A DNA stretch of 64,000 nucleotides from the NCBI RefSeq assembly GCF_037975245.1, contig NC_092569.1, positions 24,103,168-24,167,167 on the forward strand. The letters are read 5' to 3'. The translations under genes were made by a program, and so were the position numbers. Below, in pieces: positions 47,501 to 57,931 of the stretch (within the stretch, counting starts at the first letter, position 1; each line of letters opens with the position of its first letter). Below the pieces are notes generated by a model. The model was not told the DNA's origin and searched no databases. It saw nothing but the letters and a program-made list of their open reading frames with translations. Source of the DNA: Apostichopus japonicus. Its lineage: Eukaryota; Echinodermata; Holothuroidea; Aspidochirotida; Stichopodidae.

Positions 47501-50500
47501 GAGTTATATACCATATGCTACAACTTATAGCTCGACGGAGTTAGATACAATATGCTACCACTTATAGCTCCGCAGAATTATAAACAATATCCTAACTTCC
47601 TGCTTGGCGGAGTTATTTACATGTGTGATTGCTATTAGCCCATATCTATTACATTTGCCTTCCGCACTGCAATTGGGATAGATGCAACCTTTTATAAGAG
47701 ACATAATTAAGCCTGCTATAACATGACATGTAGTAAAATCTTCAACTACTCTTCAAATTTTTAATACTTATTAAATACTTAAGCGAACAATAAAAACAAA
47801 TTGATTAAAAAAACAGTATTTAATAGTAAGTCCTGAAATATGCTGCCTAAATAATTCTTTATCGTACCAGTTCAGGATGCCCAGTATCTCAGTGAGTTCC
47901 GCAAAATGCTTCTTTTCTACCATTCTGTCTGCTTCGTCAATGACCAAACATTTGATGCTGGAGAGGGTCAGGAGATGGGGTTCCTCCTACCAAGAAACAA
48001 AGATTCATTATTCTTTATGCAACACTATGCAATAGAATAATCATATACAGAAAGCGACATGCACGGAAGAATTTTTTTCTAGTATGACATCCCAAAATGG
48101 ACAAATCCCCCCCCCCCCCACCAGTTACACCATCCCTTCTCCAACCATGTTGATATGTACTATAGTATTGACAATTAATGATACTGTATATGTGACACAA
48201 ACATAATGATAAAGCTTACCAGTTTGATATACATTATTAACATTAAAATCTAAATATGATGAAGTTTACCCATAAAACCACCAACTGACTTACTGTACCT
48301 GTCTGTCTTAGAAACACAAGAATTTAAAGGGGCATCTATAAACCAAAATCAAATAATACATAGTTACATAGGGGAGATACTCTACACCCACCTGTTGATA
48401 AAGCTCCCAAATAATACATAGTTACATAGGGGAGATACTCTACACCCACCTGTTGATAAAGCTCCCATATAATACACAAAGGAGAGATACTCTTCACCCA
48501 CCTGTTGATAAGGCTCCCATATAATACATAGTTACAAAGGGGAGATACTCTACACCCACCTGTTGATAAAGCTCCCATATAATGCAGTGTTACATAGGGG
48601 AGAAACTCTACACCCACCTGTTGATAAGGCTCCCATATAATACATAGTTACATAGGGGAGATACTCTTCACCCACCTGTTGATAAAGCTCCCATATTCTT
48701 CCCGGAGTTCCCACCACAATCTCTGGCTTTCTCTTCAAGATTCTTGATTGCTTCTCCAAGGACATGCCTCCAACCACCACAGCAACCTAGAACGGAAAAG
48801 CAAGGTCAAGATAATTATAAAGCAACAAATGGCAAGATATTTAAAAAACAAAACAAAAGCAATGACCAGCTTCCCGAGCACTGTCAATACCATGTTTTAA
48901 AATCTGAAAATATTGTTTCAAGATCTCAAATATTCTATGGACAGGGATTGGCTTGACTTTCCTATTAAACATTTTTTCACCTCTTCATTTCCTCCTCAAA
49001 AATTTAAGGTATAAAAAGGTTTCTTGTCCTCCATATTCTAAGAAATTTTCAACATTCCAAAAAGAGTCAAACCCCCCACACCCCACTCCCCCCTTTCAGT
49101 AGGATGATCAAATGTTGCCGGTCAGCTTGTCACCGAGCAGCTACTTCTACGATGAGCTGAATCATTTGAAATAAACATGTTTTTAACATGTTTTTAATTT
49201 GTTTAATTTCACAAACCTGAACATCGGTATACTTTGCAGCAGCCATGATATGATTCTTAATTTGAACTGCCAATTCTCTGGTCGGTGTCAGTATGAGAGC
49301 CATCAGGCCGCTACTAGTGTCCTGTCCGGCACTCAAAGCATCATCGGGATTAGAATTATCGCCTGATACAACCCTCTCCACTTCTGCATCATTTTTCACA
49401 TCAGCTTTCTTGTTGGTTTTCACTGCAGCAGCACCAGAATCAGGCATCTCGACAGATTCTCCTTCGTTAAGGCTCTGGTTTGCATCTAAACCGAGAGAAA
49501 TCTCTGCATCGCACGCCTTGGATTTTTTTGACTGGTCGGCTATTGTTCCGTCTGTCCGTTTGTCTATGAGTTTGTCGGACCCTTCGGTCGAGGGTTTCGC
49601 GACTTTACCGCTGTAACCCTTCCCTCTTCTTGCCAAATACATTTCTAAAAGAGGAATGCCGAATGCTAGTGTCTTTCCACTGCCCTGTGTATGACAGCAA
49701 AAGATGGAAACGAATAGAAATAAAATAACTACACAAGATACTGAAAATGAATTATCAATATTGGCTAATCAACAGTACTCTACACTGTACACATTTAAAA
49801 ATACCTTTTTTGCAATTTTCTTAATTGCAGCACTATTTTCGGAAGAGTTTGCACGGCATGGTGACCACTTCGAGTAGATATAAACAGAGGGCTCTATAAA
49901 ATTATACATTTTACGGTCGGGTAGATGTACAGTGTTGGATAACACAATCAGAACGGTGAAGTCATATCGGGAAACAGTTTTTAATAAAGGTTAGCAGTGT
50001 GCATATGCTTGGCTAGTACACTAGTACAGTGCAGTAGAGGCAGACCTGTACGAGATGTAACCAAGGGGGGGGGGTGGTGGTGGGGGGGGGACAGTCATTG
50101 TGTCATTTCTCTTAAATAAATCCTAGAACTAATATATCCATGTAAGGAATGTAACAAAGCCTGGAACAGCTCTTTAACCAATTCATACATAATTAAGGGA
50201 AATTTAATATCGCCGACAACTCACAGTTTCGGCTCCACCCACGACATCGTTTCTCTCTTCTATGGCTGCTGTTAGGCATTCAGCTTGTATTGGGGTTGGT
50301 TTGGTGAAGCCCAGGTCCTTAAGAGCCTTCAAAACAAGGTCAGGCACTGGGAGGTCATCCCATGCGGACATATTTACTGTATAGGAAAAAAAAGCGGAAA
50401 CATTGAACAAGATGCTAGGAGAAGAATTCAAGTCAAGGATTACCAGCAAAGTCCTCAAGCTGACCAGAAAGGAACAATTTACTCCACCCTAATGGCTTGT

Positions 50501-53500
50501 TACACATCTCCAACTTTACAATACACATTTTGTCATAACAGACATTTAACAAAAGGTCCTTGCCTTGTTTTGTTGATTACCTGAAAATTAAATCAGCATT
50601 AAATCAGCATTTCAAAACAGAAAGGAAACACAAGATTGTTTCTATATAAATAACCTTCTTTCGGTAGAAGCAAAGACCATACAAACTTGCTTGGCAGGAA
50701 CTTTTGGAAAAACAATTTGTTACATATATATTCAAGTATCCTGTATGTACAGTAAAATGGTAATTTGGTAACACCAGTCCACTGAGGTGTCCAGTATTCA
50801 AAATGGTATCACAAAAATTGTGGACAATTGCTGCTAAACTTAAGTATCATGAATGCAGCATTAACAGTGAGTCCAAATATTTGCTTCTGCATATCTGTCT
50901 TCTAACTCCAGTCGGTCAACTGGGTACCGGTTCATTACAAACTACGCATCCAACTGAAGAACAAGCTAGGCATCTACTATGAGCATACATAAGCCTAAAG
51001 TTACTATGTTTAAGCAATGCAGGCCTTCAGTCATGTACACATTTATAAACTTTCAATAACGGTGCATTTTAAACCTGTGAAATCATTTACTCTGCGGTAA
51101 CATTAACTACTTTTATCCTAAACTGCTTTTTCAAAAGAAACCAAATACAATGATTTCTTCCAATGAATAGTGGTGATACCCATTGTGTAATTATGGACCA
51201 ATCACATGTAGCTTGATTCTTTCCATCATGGAAAAGATCAGTTCAACTTCTTTGGGGACTGTTCCACTAATTTCAACATAGGGATGGTCGAAGTACTAAT
51301 GCCCAAGAGTACAAAGGTCAAGATTTGCTAGTGTGCTAGCATGCAATGCAGGTAGAGATAGCTTAGACTGCACATTACAGCACACTTTACATATATGAAA
51401 AGGTAAGCAAACTTAGTTGATGAAAACTTTCTCAGGCGGGTATAGTTAACAAACTTGCACAAAAGTTTACACTAAAACACAAATCAATTATCAAAGGGAA
51501 TATCACCAAAATGGTGAAATAACGGACGAATTACAGATGAATTTTTTTGCTTCCCTTTCGTTACCTTTGAATGAAAGAGAAAGAAATGGCCAACGCTGTT
51601 AGTGATGTTTTGGTCATTTGGTGAAGAATTAAAAGGAGAAATTACTTACCCGGTTCTTCCTTCTTTTCAGCCATTTTCCTCTCTTTCCTTTTCTGTATAA
51701 TTTCTTTGTAAATTTCACGTCCAGATTTGCGCCTTCTGGTGGCGGTTGATTGTTTATGAGACTTTCCGAGACTCAAAGCTACACGCTTTCGTTTCTTCTT
51801 TGGGGGTTGCTCATTCACGAGCTTCCGCTTCTTTTCCTTCTTCTGCTTCTCACATTTCTTAGCATCACCATACAGCTGAAAGGAAGAGAGATTAACGCAG
51901 TTACAGTAGTTATCATAAAGTAGTTTTATATGAGTGAAGGAAGTGTTGACGTGGTAGTGTATAGCGTTGCGCGGGATCCCGGTAGTCAAGTGAATCCCGG
52001 TATCCCGATCCCGGTATTGACTAGTCTTGATCACAGTGCAATGTGTAACTACTATTGGTATTGGGAAAACAACCAGTATTACAATCGTTTCGGTATCATT
52101 CCCGGAAATCCTGGACATAATAACAATATCTACGTGTTACTGAAATAAAGAAAAGAAAATATGTTTATTTCTGGTTTCTGTGTTCTTAGTTTGAATAATA
52201 TCTGATCAATTTACGTACTGGCCTAGACCTATATTAACGAATCCACTTTTCACGTAGTATTTTGGACCTAGGCTACACCAAATATTGAACGTTACTTGGG
52301 CTCAGCATGTTACAGGACCTCAAAGTTATTCTGAAATTTTTGTTATTTATTCTTCCTTCGAACGATGATTGTGAAGGTTCCCATGTACAAAATCTTACCC
52401 TTATGCATTTCACCTCATTTTGTCATAATCATTATAACGATTTAATAAATTTTGAGCCGAAACCACAGGGAGTATATCCAGTTTAAACCCAACTTCGCAC
52501 GGGACTGTATATTATCATAGCCTAGGGTGCAGTACTGGTACACACAGTGCAGTGTGGTACTTGAGATTTGATGCTGTAATGAAATGGATTCATTTATTAA
52601 TGCAGGGGGTCCCACAATGTCATTTATAGTTATCTTTCACTACTTTTTAATTTTTAAGAACTTTTTTACGAACAATTGATATTGTACGTATTGAAAGTAT
52701 ATTTTCTGGAGTAAACAACAGCCGATTAACGATATAAATAAATTTGTACTATTCTTTTGTATGTAGTTTATAATCCCGTATTTACGTAGCCCCTATGTTA
52801 CATTCTTATTGTCTGAAGTTACAAACATGTGGTGACTTGTTGATAGTTAAAAACTTTTGAACTTGAAGGGGTTGCCCTATTCTAATATCATGGAATAGCG
52901 GGGAACTCCCAGTTCTGTTTGGGTACGGATAACAAGTTTAATCCATGTGCGAACATGTTTATCTATTATCGTATGTCGAGTATGAATGAAGGATGGTGTG
53001 GGTTGCTTTTTTCCAAGGTTTGTGCTTTTCTTTTTGGAAGTGTATATTAAAAATCAAAGGCCCTTATATAGCGTGTTATATTATTTTTAACTTTTTTTAT
53101 AACCGTGCGTGTAAGAGTATGTACATAGCCTAGGCCATGCATGACATTGACAGTCTCGTAACTAAGTGCTTTGAACCATAGATGAAAGTTGAGGAAAATC
53201 CTGGTTGTAGTAAAGATACCAGGATTCATGTTGCAACACTACTGGTTGTGTGAAATCCGACTACCACACAACGCTAGTAGTTTATGCTCTACTTAGGCTT
53301 ACTTAAGATTACTTAGTAAGTTAGTGTTATTCCAAGAAGAGATCACTACACAATTAATGTCACTGGAATCCCTAACATTTGCCAACCTTTCAGCAATGAT
53401 GAACTCGACGCCAACCTATTATCAAATGGTATAGTCCAAAATCAGACAGACCGACAAGAAGCAGGACTTGATCTGAAATTACTACTAGTACTCTCAAGAG

Positions 53501-54215
53501 GAGAGAAAATACTCTGCTCCATGTCTGACACCAAAGAAATATTTTACTACGGCCTATTATTACACTAGGACTCGGAGTAGGAAGGAATACTCCATGTCAC
53601 ATGGTTTAAAGTTGTTCTTACCACCCGACTACAACATTCAGTAGACAAATACAAAATACCCCTAGCCCTCTCTTTCGAACTCTTTGTGGAATACCAGCCG
53701 CTGATGATTGGGAGTGATTCTGCTCAATTGCAGAATACCCGGCAACACTCGAATCTCACAGATTATAAATGTGACTAGAAAACCCTATAATAACGTAGTG
53801 CCGTTGCTGACTTGAGGGGTATCCTGCAATTGCTCCCTTGATCCAAATTAGGAGTAAGGTAATGTTACACGTACAGTATAGCTGTACGAGTAGCGCCACA
53901 CTACACTTAACTAGCTACAGTATGCTGTAACTAGTTTCTGCATGTGGGCCTAACCATACTAACGAGTAACGTTAGGTGTAACCTAATATAGCATAGGCCT
54001 AACGTTACAGGCTACTACACATGGGAAAACTTGCATCGTTGTACCTTACTGACATCGAAGTTCGTCAGTTCCTCAAGCCCAGAAAAACCTGAAAAATCTC
54101 CATCAATGAATATATTTGGATCAACTTCAACTTTCTTCCATTCTCCAACTTCATCAAAATTGATGACTTTCCCCTTTCTCTTCTTTGCACGTTTGACCTC
54201 TGTGGAGGCAGCCAT
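38567..54215 (-). CDS. DDX24: ATP-dependent DEAD-box RNA helicase DDX24, fourteen exons
   Basis: 783-residue DEAD-box helicase. The DDX24/Mak5 family is nucleolar and acts in large-subunit rRNA processing. Exons in transcript order: 54045-54215, 51650-51875, 50225-50376, 49217-49684, 48676-48786, 47868-47986, 46950-47068, 46261-46379, 45475-45644, 44362-44473, 43610-43727, 42502-42674, 41453-41528, 38567-38784. Phase is kept throughout (2352 nt). Motifs: GFTKPTPIQ (Q motif, exon 3), AETGSGKT split across exons 3/4, PTREL (about 317), TPGR (366), DEAD (393), SAT (429), LVFCNS (511), [10 protein letters not shown] (563), HRSGRTAR (593). The roughly 110-residue acidic insert between motifs I and Ia is a family hallmark. 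The N- and C-termini are Lys-rich. The start ATGGCT has A at -3; an in-frame upstream ATG at 54341 is possible. The exon-12 acceptor (42675) and exons 13-14 are the least certain. Confidence 0.93.
39606..40345. repeat. 18-bp minisatellite with duplicated flanking module, DDX24 intron 13
   Basis: The core is about 30 copies of CACCTCTGTAGCACAATA between about 39704 and 40254, with T/C variants and one extra base near 39853. It is flanked on both sides by the same module, 'ggtgtacacaatataatacaggtg' type repeats plus 'acaatacagttgtagcac' (left about 39606-39717, right about 40255-40340). The 18-bp period keeps frames open, which explains the long frames on both strands. Confidence 0.95.
40628..40890 (+). 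mobile_element. hAT-like repeat in DDX24 intron 13
   Basis: Begins CAGGGGTGGATCAAGGATTTG and ends GGAATCGTGCCTG, whose reverse complement CAGGCACGATTCC is a hAT-like end, next to a C-rich run. The flanking 8-mers (GGTAATAT and TACATCTT) do not match, so the boundaries or unity of the element are uncertain. Confidence 0.45.
41561..41810. repeat. 24-bp minisatellite, about ten copies, DDX24 intron 12
   Basis: The unit is GATCAATGACTATGCATGAATCAG with A/T and G/C variants (GTCTATGCATGCATCAT). Each copy carries TATGCATG. Confidence 0.9.
41845..42310. repeat. Two-copy tandem duplication of about 230 bp, DDX24 intron 12
   Basis: Shared blocks include 'gtgaagt.ttaacaacttgaataattt', 'tgcaaatttctacacc', 'gagatgt.tattactctggt.cttc' and 'aattatggattt'. 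The copies have diverged by indels. Confidence 0.75.
43107..43178 (+). repeat. tRNA-like (SINE or tRNA pseudogene) with A and B boxes, DDX24 intron 11
   Basis: An A-box-like TAGTGGTTAGGG (43114-43125) and a perfect B-box GGTTCAAATCC (43152-43162) are spaced as in a tRNA gene, followed by a TTTTTT pol III terminator at about 43173. The acceptor stem and T-arm do not pair properly and an A-run sits in the anticodon region. It is therefore a tRNA-derived SINE head or pseudogene, not a functional tRNA. Confidence 0.55.
44475..44690. repeat. AAAC/AAAT tetranucleotide microsatellite, DDX24 intron 9
   Basis: Imperfect AAAC, AAAT and AATC tetramers extend from just upstream of exon 10 (transcript sense) for about 215 bp. 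Confidence 0.85.
47135..47610. repeat. About 38-bp minisatellite, DDX24 intron 6
   Basis: Roughly a dozen units of 'acaatatg.tacaacttatagctcg.cggagttatat' with substitutions at the same positions (TCGGCGG, CCGCGG, CGTCAG). Several copies contain CCGCGG palindromes. Confidence 0.9.
48345..48675 (-). repeat. Minisatellite built from the DDX24 exon-5 donor site, intron 5
   Basis: Five intronic copies of a 52-58 bp unit, each containing on the minus strand GAGCTTTATCAACAGGTGGGT (with small variants) followed by 'gaagagtatctcccctatgtaac'. The motif is the last 15 nt of exon 5 plus its GT donor. Copies lie at about 48391, 48449, 48501, 48559 and 48616, and the genuine exon end is at 48676. The reading frames running from exon 5 into the array are extensions of it. 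Confidence 0.9.
51876..54044 (-). other. DDX24 intron 1, nothing further recognised
   Basis: About 2.2 kb, the second-largest DDX24 intron. No transposon or RNA gene is recognised. A short patch of repeated GATCCCGGTA-like motifs lies at about 51973-52018. Confidence 0.5.
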
Positions 54216-54348
54216 TTCTATTTTGTTTTCGATGCACGCTTTGACGGAACGCCGTTCTAGAACAATTCGACACCGCTTGCTGTGTATACTGTAATGTATA
54301 TACGTACGGGCAAACACGGACATGTCTTTCGTAAACTTCATTTCAGTT

Positions 54349-54701
54349 CAGTCTCGTAGGAAGGTACTTTTTTGAGTGGGGGGGGGGAGGGCTGAAGACT
54401 GATGGACGGCCTGGGGGAGGGGTCTAAGGGGAGGGAATTTGTTTTGCATTTCCAAGTGGCCTTAGACGCAATTTGGTGCAATATAGCACACTTCAACACC
54501 CACTCCATTTTGTAAATAATGCATTTTCACCTGGCCTTAGATGCAATTTGGTGCTCCAAATGAGATTTTTTTCTCATTTGGAAATGAAAAATGGATTTTC
54601 TGACTTGCGAAGCGGGGGGCGGAATGATACTTCCGCCCCCATATTTTTCACTGGGGGGGGGGAGGCTGGCGCCCCCTAGCCCCCCGGTTCCTACGCCCTT
54701 G
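54349..54701 (+). mobile_element. hAT-type miniature element, family A, copy 3
   Basis: Starts CAGTCTCGTAGGAAGG and ends TTCCTACGCCCTTG. Relative to copy 1 it lacks the 'ggtgtccccctccccttagg' hairpin region. It lies 133 bp upstream of the DDX24 start codon, on the side where that promoter must be. Its left flank is TTTCAGTT; its right flank does not match. Confidence 0.8.
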
Positions 54702-55363
54702 TATCCAGGCTCCTGCGGGTTAATTAGAACTTTAAGGTTGGCTAATACAGACAATAGCAATTTGAAGGAACGCATGAAGAGGAAAACAAGCAGCACACAA
54801 CTGCTTTAAACGAGTGATGGAAACTACTTAGGAAAGTAATGGGAGGTTGCCCCAGACCTGGCGAACCCACCCTACCGGGTTAGTATTTATATCCGCAAGG
54901 TAGGCCTATATATGTTTCTATATCATTTTTGCCATATAATCAGTGAAGTTCATGTGGCCAGATTAAATCAGATATAAAGCCAGATATGGGATTTCGGTAT
55001 ATGACGGCTCCAGGCCGGTACAGAGTGCGTTCCCCCTCCCCCATTTGTTCTACCACAATGTGTAAAACCTTCATATGCTGCGGGACACTGTGTGTCGAGG
55101 GAGGGGGGGGGGGCAAGCCTGATCGGTCCTTACATAGCCAAGAATAGTTATTTGAAATAAACGCATGCAGTAAGAATAAACTTAGAAAGAGCAAATTATA
55201 GGCAGGATCATGTAAGCGTTTACAAAACAATAAAAACCTGTAAGGAGAGGGAAGCGCACTTTACTGGCTGCCCAAGCCCTGACAATACTATGGCACGAGG
55301 ATTGTGCCCCCGGCGTTTTGGCTGACCCATTCCATAACAACTCCCTGATCTGAGCTTGTGTTG

Positions 55364-55389
55364 AACCTTGGAGCTATAGCTCCATGGTT
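55364..55389. repeat. 26-bp near-perfect palindrome
   Basis: AACC-TTGGAGCTATAGCTCCA-TGGTT is self-complementary except for one symmetric mismatch. It is a loopless version of the hairpin at 13404-13435. Confidence 0.75.
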
Positions 55390-55853
55390 GAACTGTGCGT
55401 AGTATGTACCTTGTAATATCGTACCGGTTATAACTTAACTTGGTCGTTTCAAACAACCGTTCATAAAATGAGTCCAATTTCCTCGCAAATGTACGATAGT
55501 GTCCAAAATGTCACAAAACTGGTACACAACAAATTAATTTCTTCTGTGGTTAGGCTGTAATACTTTTCAAAGGCCGAAAATATGTAAAAATATGGTGAAA
55601 ATATGAACAAGTTCTGTTGATTTCCTACTACCACGTAAATATTCATGAAATTTTAACGGAAATCAGCCAATTCATTCATATCATGGATTGAAAACTAAAA
55701 ATATCATCTGTTGTCAAGACAAAAACACTTTCTTTGTCAAAATGTCCTTTAGTTTGTCCACAAAATGTGAGAAAGAAAATTGTAAGACTAAAACGTTACT
55801 TGTGAGATTTGCTTTGTACAAATTGCGCTTACAATCTCGCTTTTAGCGTAGAC

Positions 55854-55860
55854 CCAATCA
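55854..55860 (+). promoter_or_regulatory. CCAAT box in the histone H1 promoter
   Basis: CCAATCA inside 'acccaatcacaacgc', about 140 bp before the H1 start codon, resembles the CCAATCA-containing element typical of H1 promoters. An AAACACT, close to the H1-specific AAACACA box, lies at about 55725. The TATA-like 'aaatatag' at 55906 is weak. Confidence 0.45.
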
Positions 55861-55994
55861 CAACGCAGGATTTGGTATATTCTCTGTCACGTCCGTCAAC
55901 TCAAATATAGATGGCGCAATACGCGATTATCTAGCAAATTTTGCGATTATCTGTCAACTTCTGAACATCAGAAACGTTACTTTACGTATTCAAT

Positions 55995-56558
55995 ATGGCA
56001 ACCGAAACGAAGAAAGCAAAGAAGTCCAAGCCTACTGGCCCAACAACCCTCGATCTTGTCGTCAAGGCTATTGCAGCTCTGAATGATACAAAGGGATCGT
56101 CAGGAGTGGCCATCAAGAAGCAAATCAAAGCTACAGGTGTAGAGAGGAGCTCTGTCTTAGTGAACAAGGCCCTCAAAAGAGGCGTTGCAACTGGAGTCCT
56201 CAAGCAAGTTAAAGGTACTGGAGCCAGTGGTACTTTCAAGCTCGACACTGCAAAAGCTAAGAAAGCCGAGCAGGAAAAGGCCAAGAAGCAGAAGGCAATA
56301 CAGAGGAAGAAGGACTTGTTAGAAAAGCAGAAGAAGAAAAGGGCTGAGGCAAAGGCCAAGAAAGACGCCAAAAAGAAGGCTGCAAAAAAGGTCAAGAAAC
56401 CTGCAGCAAAGAAAGCAGTGAAGAAGAAGTCAGCAGCCAAGCCCAAGAAGGCGGTAAAGCCAAAGAAGCCAGCAGCTAAGAAGCCAACCAAAAAGGCTGC
56501 ACCAAAGAAGAAGGTTGTAAAGAAACCAGCCAAGAAGGTAGCACCCAAAAAGAAGTAG
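55995..56558 (+). CDS. H1: Linker histone H1
   Basis: Single-exon linker histone of 187 residues. H1 binds the nucleosome dyad and linker DNA and compacts chromatin. A short N-terminal tail (MATETKKAKKSKPTGPT) leads into the winged-helix globular domain, about residues 17-85 (LDLVVKAIAAL, then GSSGVAIKKQI, then LVNKALKRGVATG and QVKGTGASGTFKL). A Lys/Ala/Pro-rich C-terminal tail with AAKK and KKPAAKK repeats follows, as usual for H1. Absence of introns plus the stem-loop at 56615 marks it as a replication-dependent type. No core histone gene is seen in the flanks present here, so it is outside a classic histone cluster. It sits between two hAT-type copies. The long minus-strand frame over it is an antisense shadow. 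Confidence 0.97.
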   Translation: MATETKKAKKSKPTGPTTLDLVVKAIAALNDTKGSSGVAIKKQIKATGVERSSVLVNKALKRGVATGVLKQVKGTGASGTFKLDTAKAKKAEQEKAKKQKAIQRKKDLLEKQKKKRAEAKAKKDAKKKAAKKVKKPAAKKAVKKKSAAKPKKAVKPKKPAAKKPTKKAAPKKKVVKKPAKKVAPKKK

Positions 56559-56614
56559 GCCCTGTACCTAAATCTTACAAGGAACAACTTGGGACTACTT
56601 TGTTCAAATTCAAC

Positions 56615-56630
56615 GGCTCTTTTAAGGGCC
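56615..56630 (+). terminator. Histone mRNA 3' stem-loop
   Basis: GGCTCT-TTTA-AGGGCC: a six-pair stem (one U-G pair) with a 4-nt loop, preceded by CAAC and followed by ACCA, 57 nt after the stop codon. This is the SLBP-binding processing signal of replication-dependent histone mRNAs. Confidence 0.93.
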
Positions 56631-56641
56631 ACCAAATATAC

Positions 56642-56652
56642 CAGAAAGAGAA
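56642..56652 (+). promoter_or_regulatory. Histone downstream element (U7 snRNA binding)
   Basis: The purine-rich CAGAAAGAGAA lies 12 nt after the stem-loop, at the position and with the composition of the histone downstream element that pairs with U7 snRNA. Confidence 0.8.
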
Positions 56653-56925
56653 GCTTTTTTGCCTCCATAAACATGCATTTGTGTCTTGAGTCTTTTCTAC
56701 TATTTCCTTAAATTCGTGTTGTATACTGAACACAACAAAATATTCATTATAATAGCGTTCTGTAGGCCTAACAAAGTAACAGTAACAGTAAGAACTGTTA
56801 TGCTAGGTGGTGTAATTCTCGACTGTATTTCATGCAACAAGTTACATAGTACATCAGACATGTATTCTAGCATTCGTAGTACTTTTGAAGATGGGAGTTG
56901 AAGCTTTGGATTTCGAAAACAAGGA

Positions 56926-57048
56926 AGAAAAATTGTAAATTTCTTTCAGAGCAGATATATTGTTTTAACGAAATATAACAAATTTAATTTCAATAGCTTA
57001 TGTCTCAGAAATAAAAGAAGAAAAGGAATATGACTCAAACTAGATGAA
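56926..57048 (+). repeat. 123-bp segment, copy 1 (inside the H1 block)
   Basis: From 'agaaaaattgtaaatttc' to 'caaactagatgaa'. An equal-length copy at 58160-58282 differs at only about two positions by my reading. The flanks of the two copies are unrelated. Confidence 0.85.
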
Positions 57049-57204
57049 ACTAAAGCAACCACGGTTAAATCCAAGTCATCGGTCTTAGATCTGTGTACAT
57101 TCAATAAGATCAGACTGTTATATCTCTTTGTGACATTGTGCTTCTCAGATATAGTTCTTAAGAAGACGCTGTGTGGAGAACGATATTTCAGCCATCAGTT
57201 ATAT

Positions 57205-57205
57205 A

Positions 57206-57244
<39 letters not shown>

Positions 57245-57249
57245 CTATA

Positions 57250-57302
<53 letters not shown>

Positions 57303-57322
57303 CTATATGATATATATATGAA
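57205..57322. repeat. (TA)n microsatellite with TAGGCTATATGATA spacers
   Basis: Two long (TA)n tracts are each followed by TAGGCTATATGATA, giving a higher-order duplication of about 60 bp. Confidence 0.95.
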
Positions 57323-57587
57323 TGAGTTTTGCAAGTTCTGAAAGTTCAAAGAGATATGGGATGCCATTTTAAAAATAGCATGTACAGACTTTATTTGCCA
57401 GTATAGGGCACGTACATTTACTATTTTGGAGAACCCCCCAGCTCGATCCTACCCCCTGAATATAATCAATAGGCTCCCCCAACCAAACCGACAGTTTCAG
57501 TCATTGAAAAAAATGCCAATTTCTATGGCAGTAAATTTACTGTGGCGGAAACTAGTTCTAAACCTAAAAAAGAAACAAAAACATATC

Positions 57588-57931
57588 CAGTGGCGTAGGA
57601 AGGTACTTTTTAGTGGGGGGGCTGGAGACTGATGGACGGCCTGGGGGAGGGGTCTAAGGGGAGGAGGTGTCCCCTCCCCTTTGGAATTGTTTTGTATTTC
57701 CAGGTGGCCTCAGATGCAATTTGGTGCAATATAGCACACTTCAACACCCACTCCATTTTGTCAATAATTTTGCATTTTCACCTGGCCTTAGATGCAATTT
57801 GGTGCTCCAAATGAGATTTTTTTCTCATTTGGAAATTGAAAAAGGGCTTTTCTGACTTGCGAAGCGGGGGCGGAATGATTCCTCCCCCCTCCATATTTTT
57901 CACTGGGGGGGGGGCGGTTCCTACGCCCTTG
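57588..57931 (+). mobile_element. hAT-type miniature element, family A, copy 4
   Basis: Starts CAGTGGCGTAGGAAGG and ends TTCCTACGCCCTTG, with the interior as in copy 1 but missing the 'ctggcgccccccag' block near the right end. The right flank is TTTCAGTT, matching the left flank of copy 3 rather than its own left flank AACATATC. Confidence 0.85.

Larger units (their letters stand above)
54349..57931 (+). mobile_element. Putative composite insertion: histone H1 between two family A hAT-type copies, outer 8-bp TSD
   Basis: The left copy (54349-54701) and right copy (57588-57931) are in the same orientation. The 8 bp outside the left copy (54341-54348) and outside the right copy (57932-57939) are both TTTCAGTT. 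The inner flanks (TATCCAGG after the left copy, AACATATC before the right copy) match neither each other nor TTTCAGTT. This is the pattern expected if the outer ends were used to insert the whole 3583-bp block at once. Other routes, such as integration of a circular DNA by recombination into a resident copy, remain possible. The block contains the full H1 gene. Confidence 0.6.

Noticed and set aside
48336-48617. 93-residue minus-strand frame with VEFLPYVT repeats
   Set aside because: It is the splice-donor minisatellite of DDX24 intron 5 read as protein, not a coding repeat domain.
55982-56674. 230-residue minus-strand frame rich in Phe/Ala/Leu
   Set aside because: It is the antisense shadow of the Lys/Ala-rich histone H1 gene.
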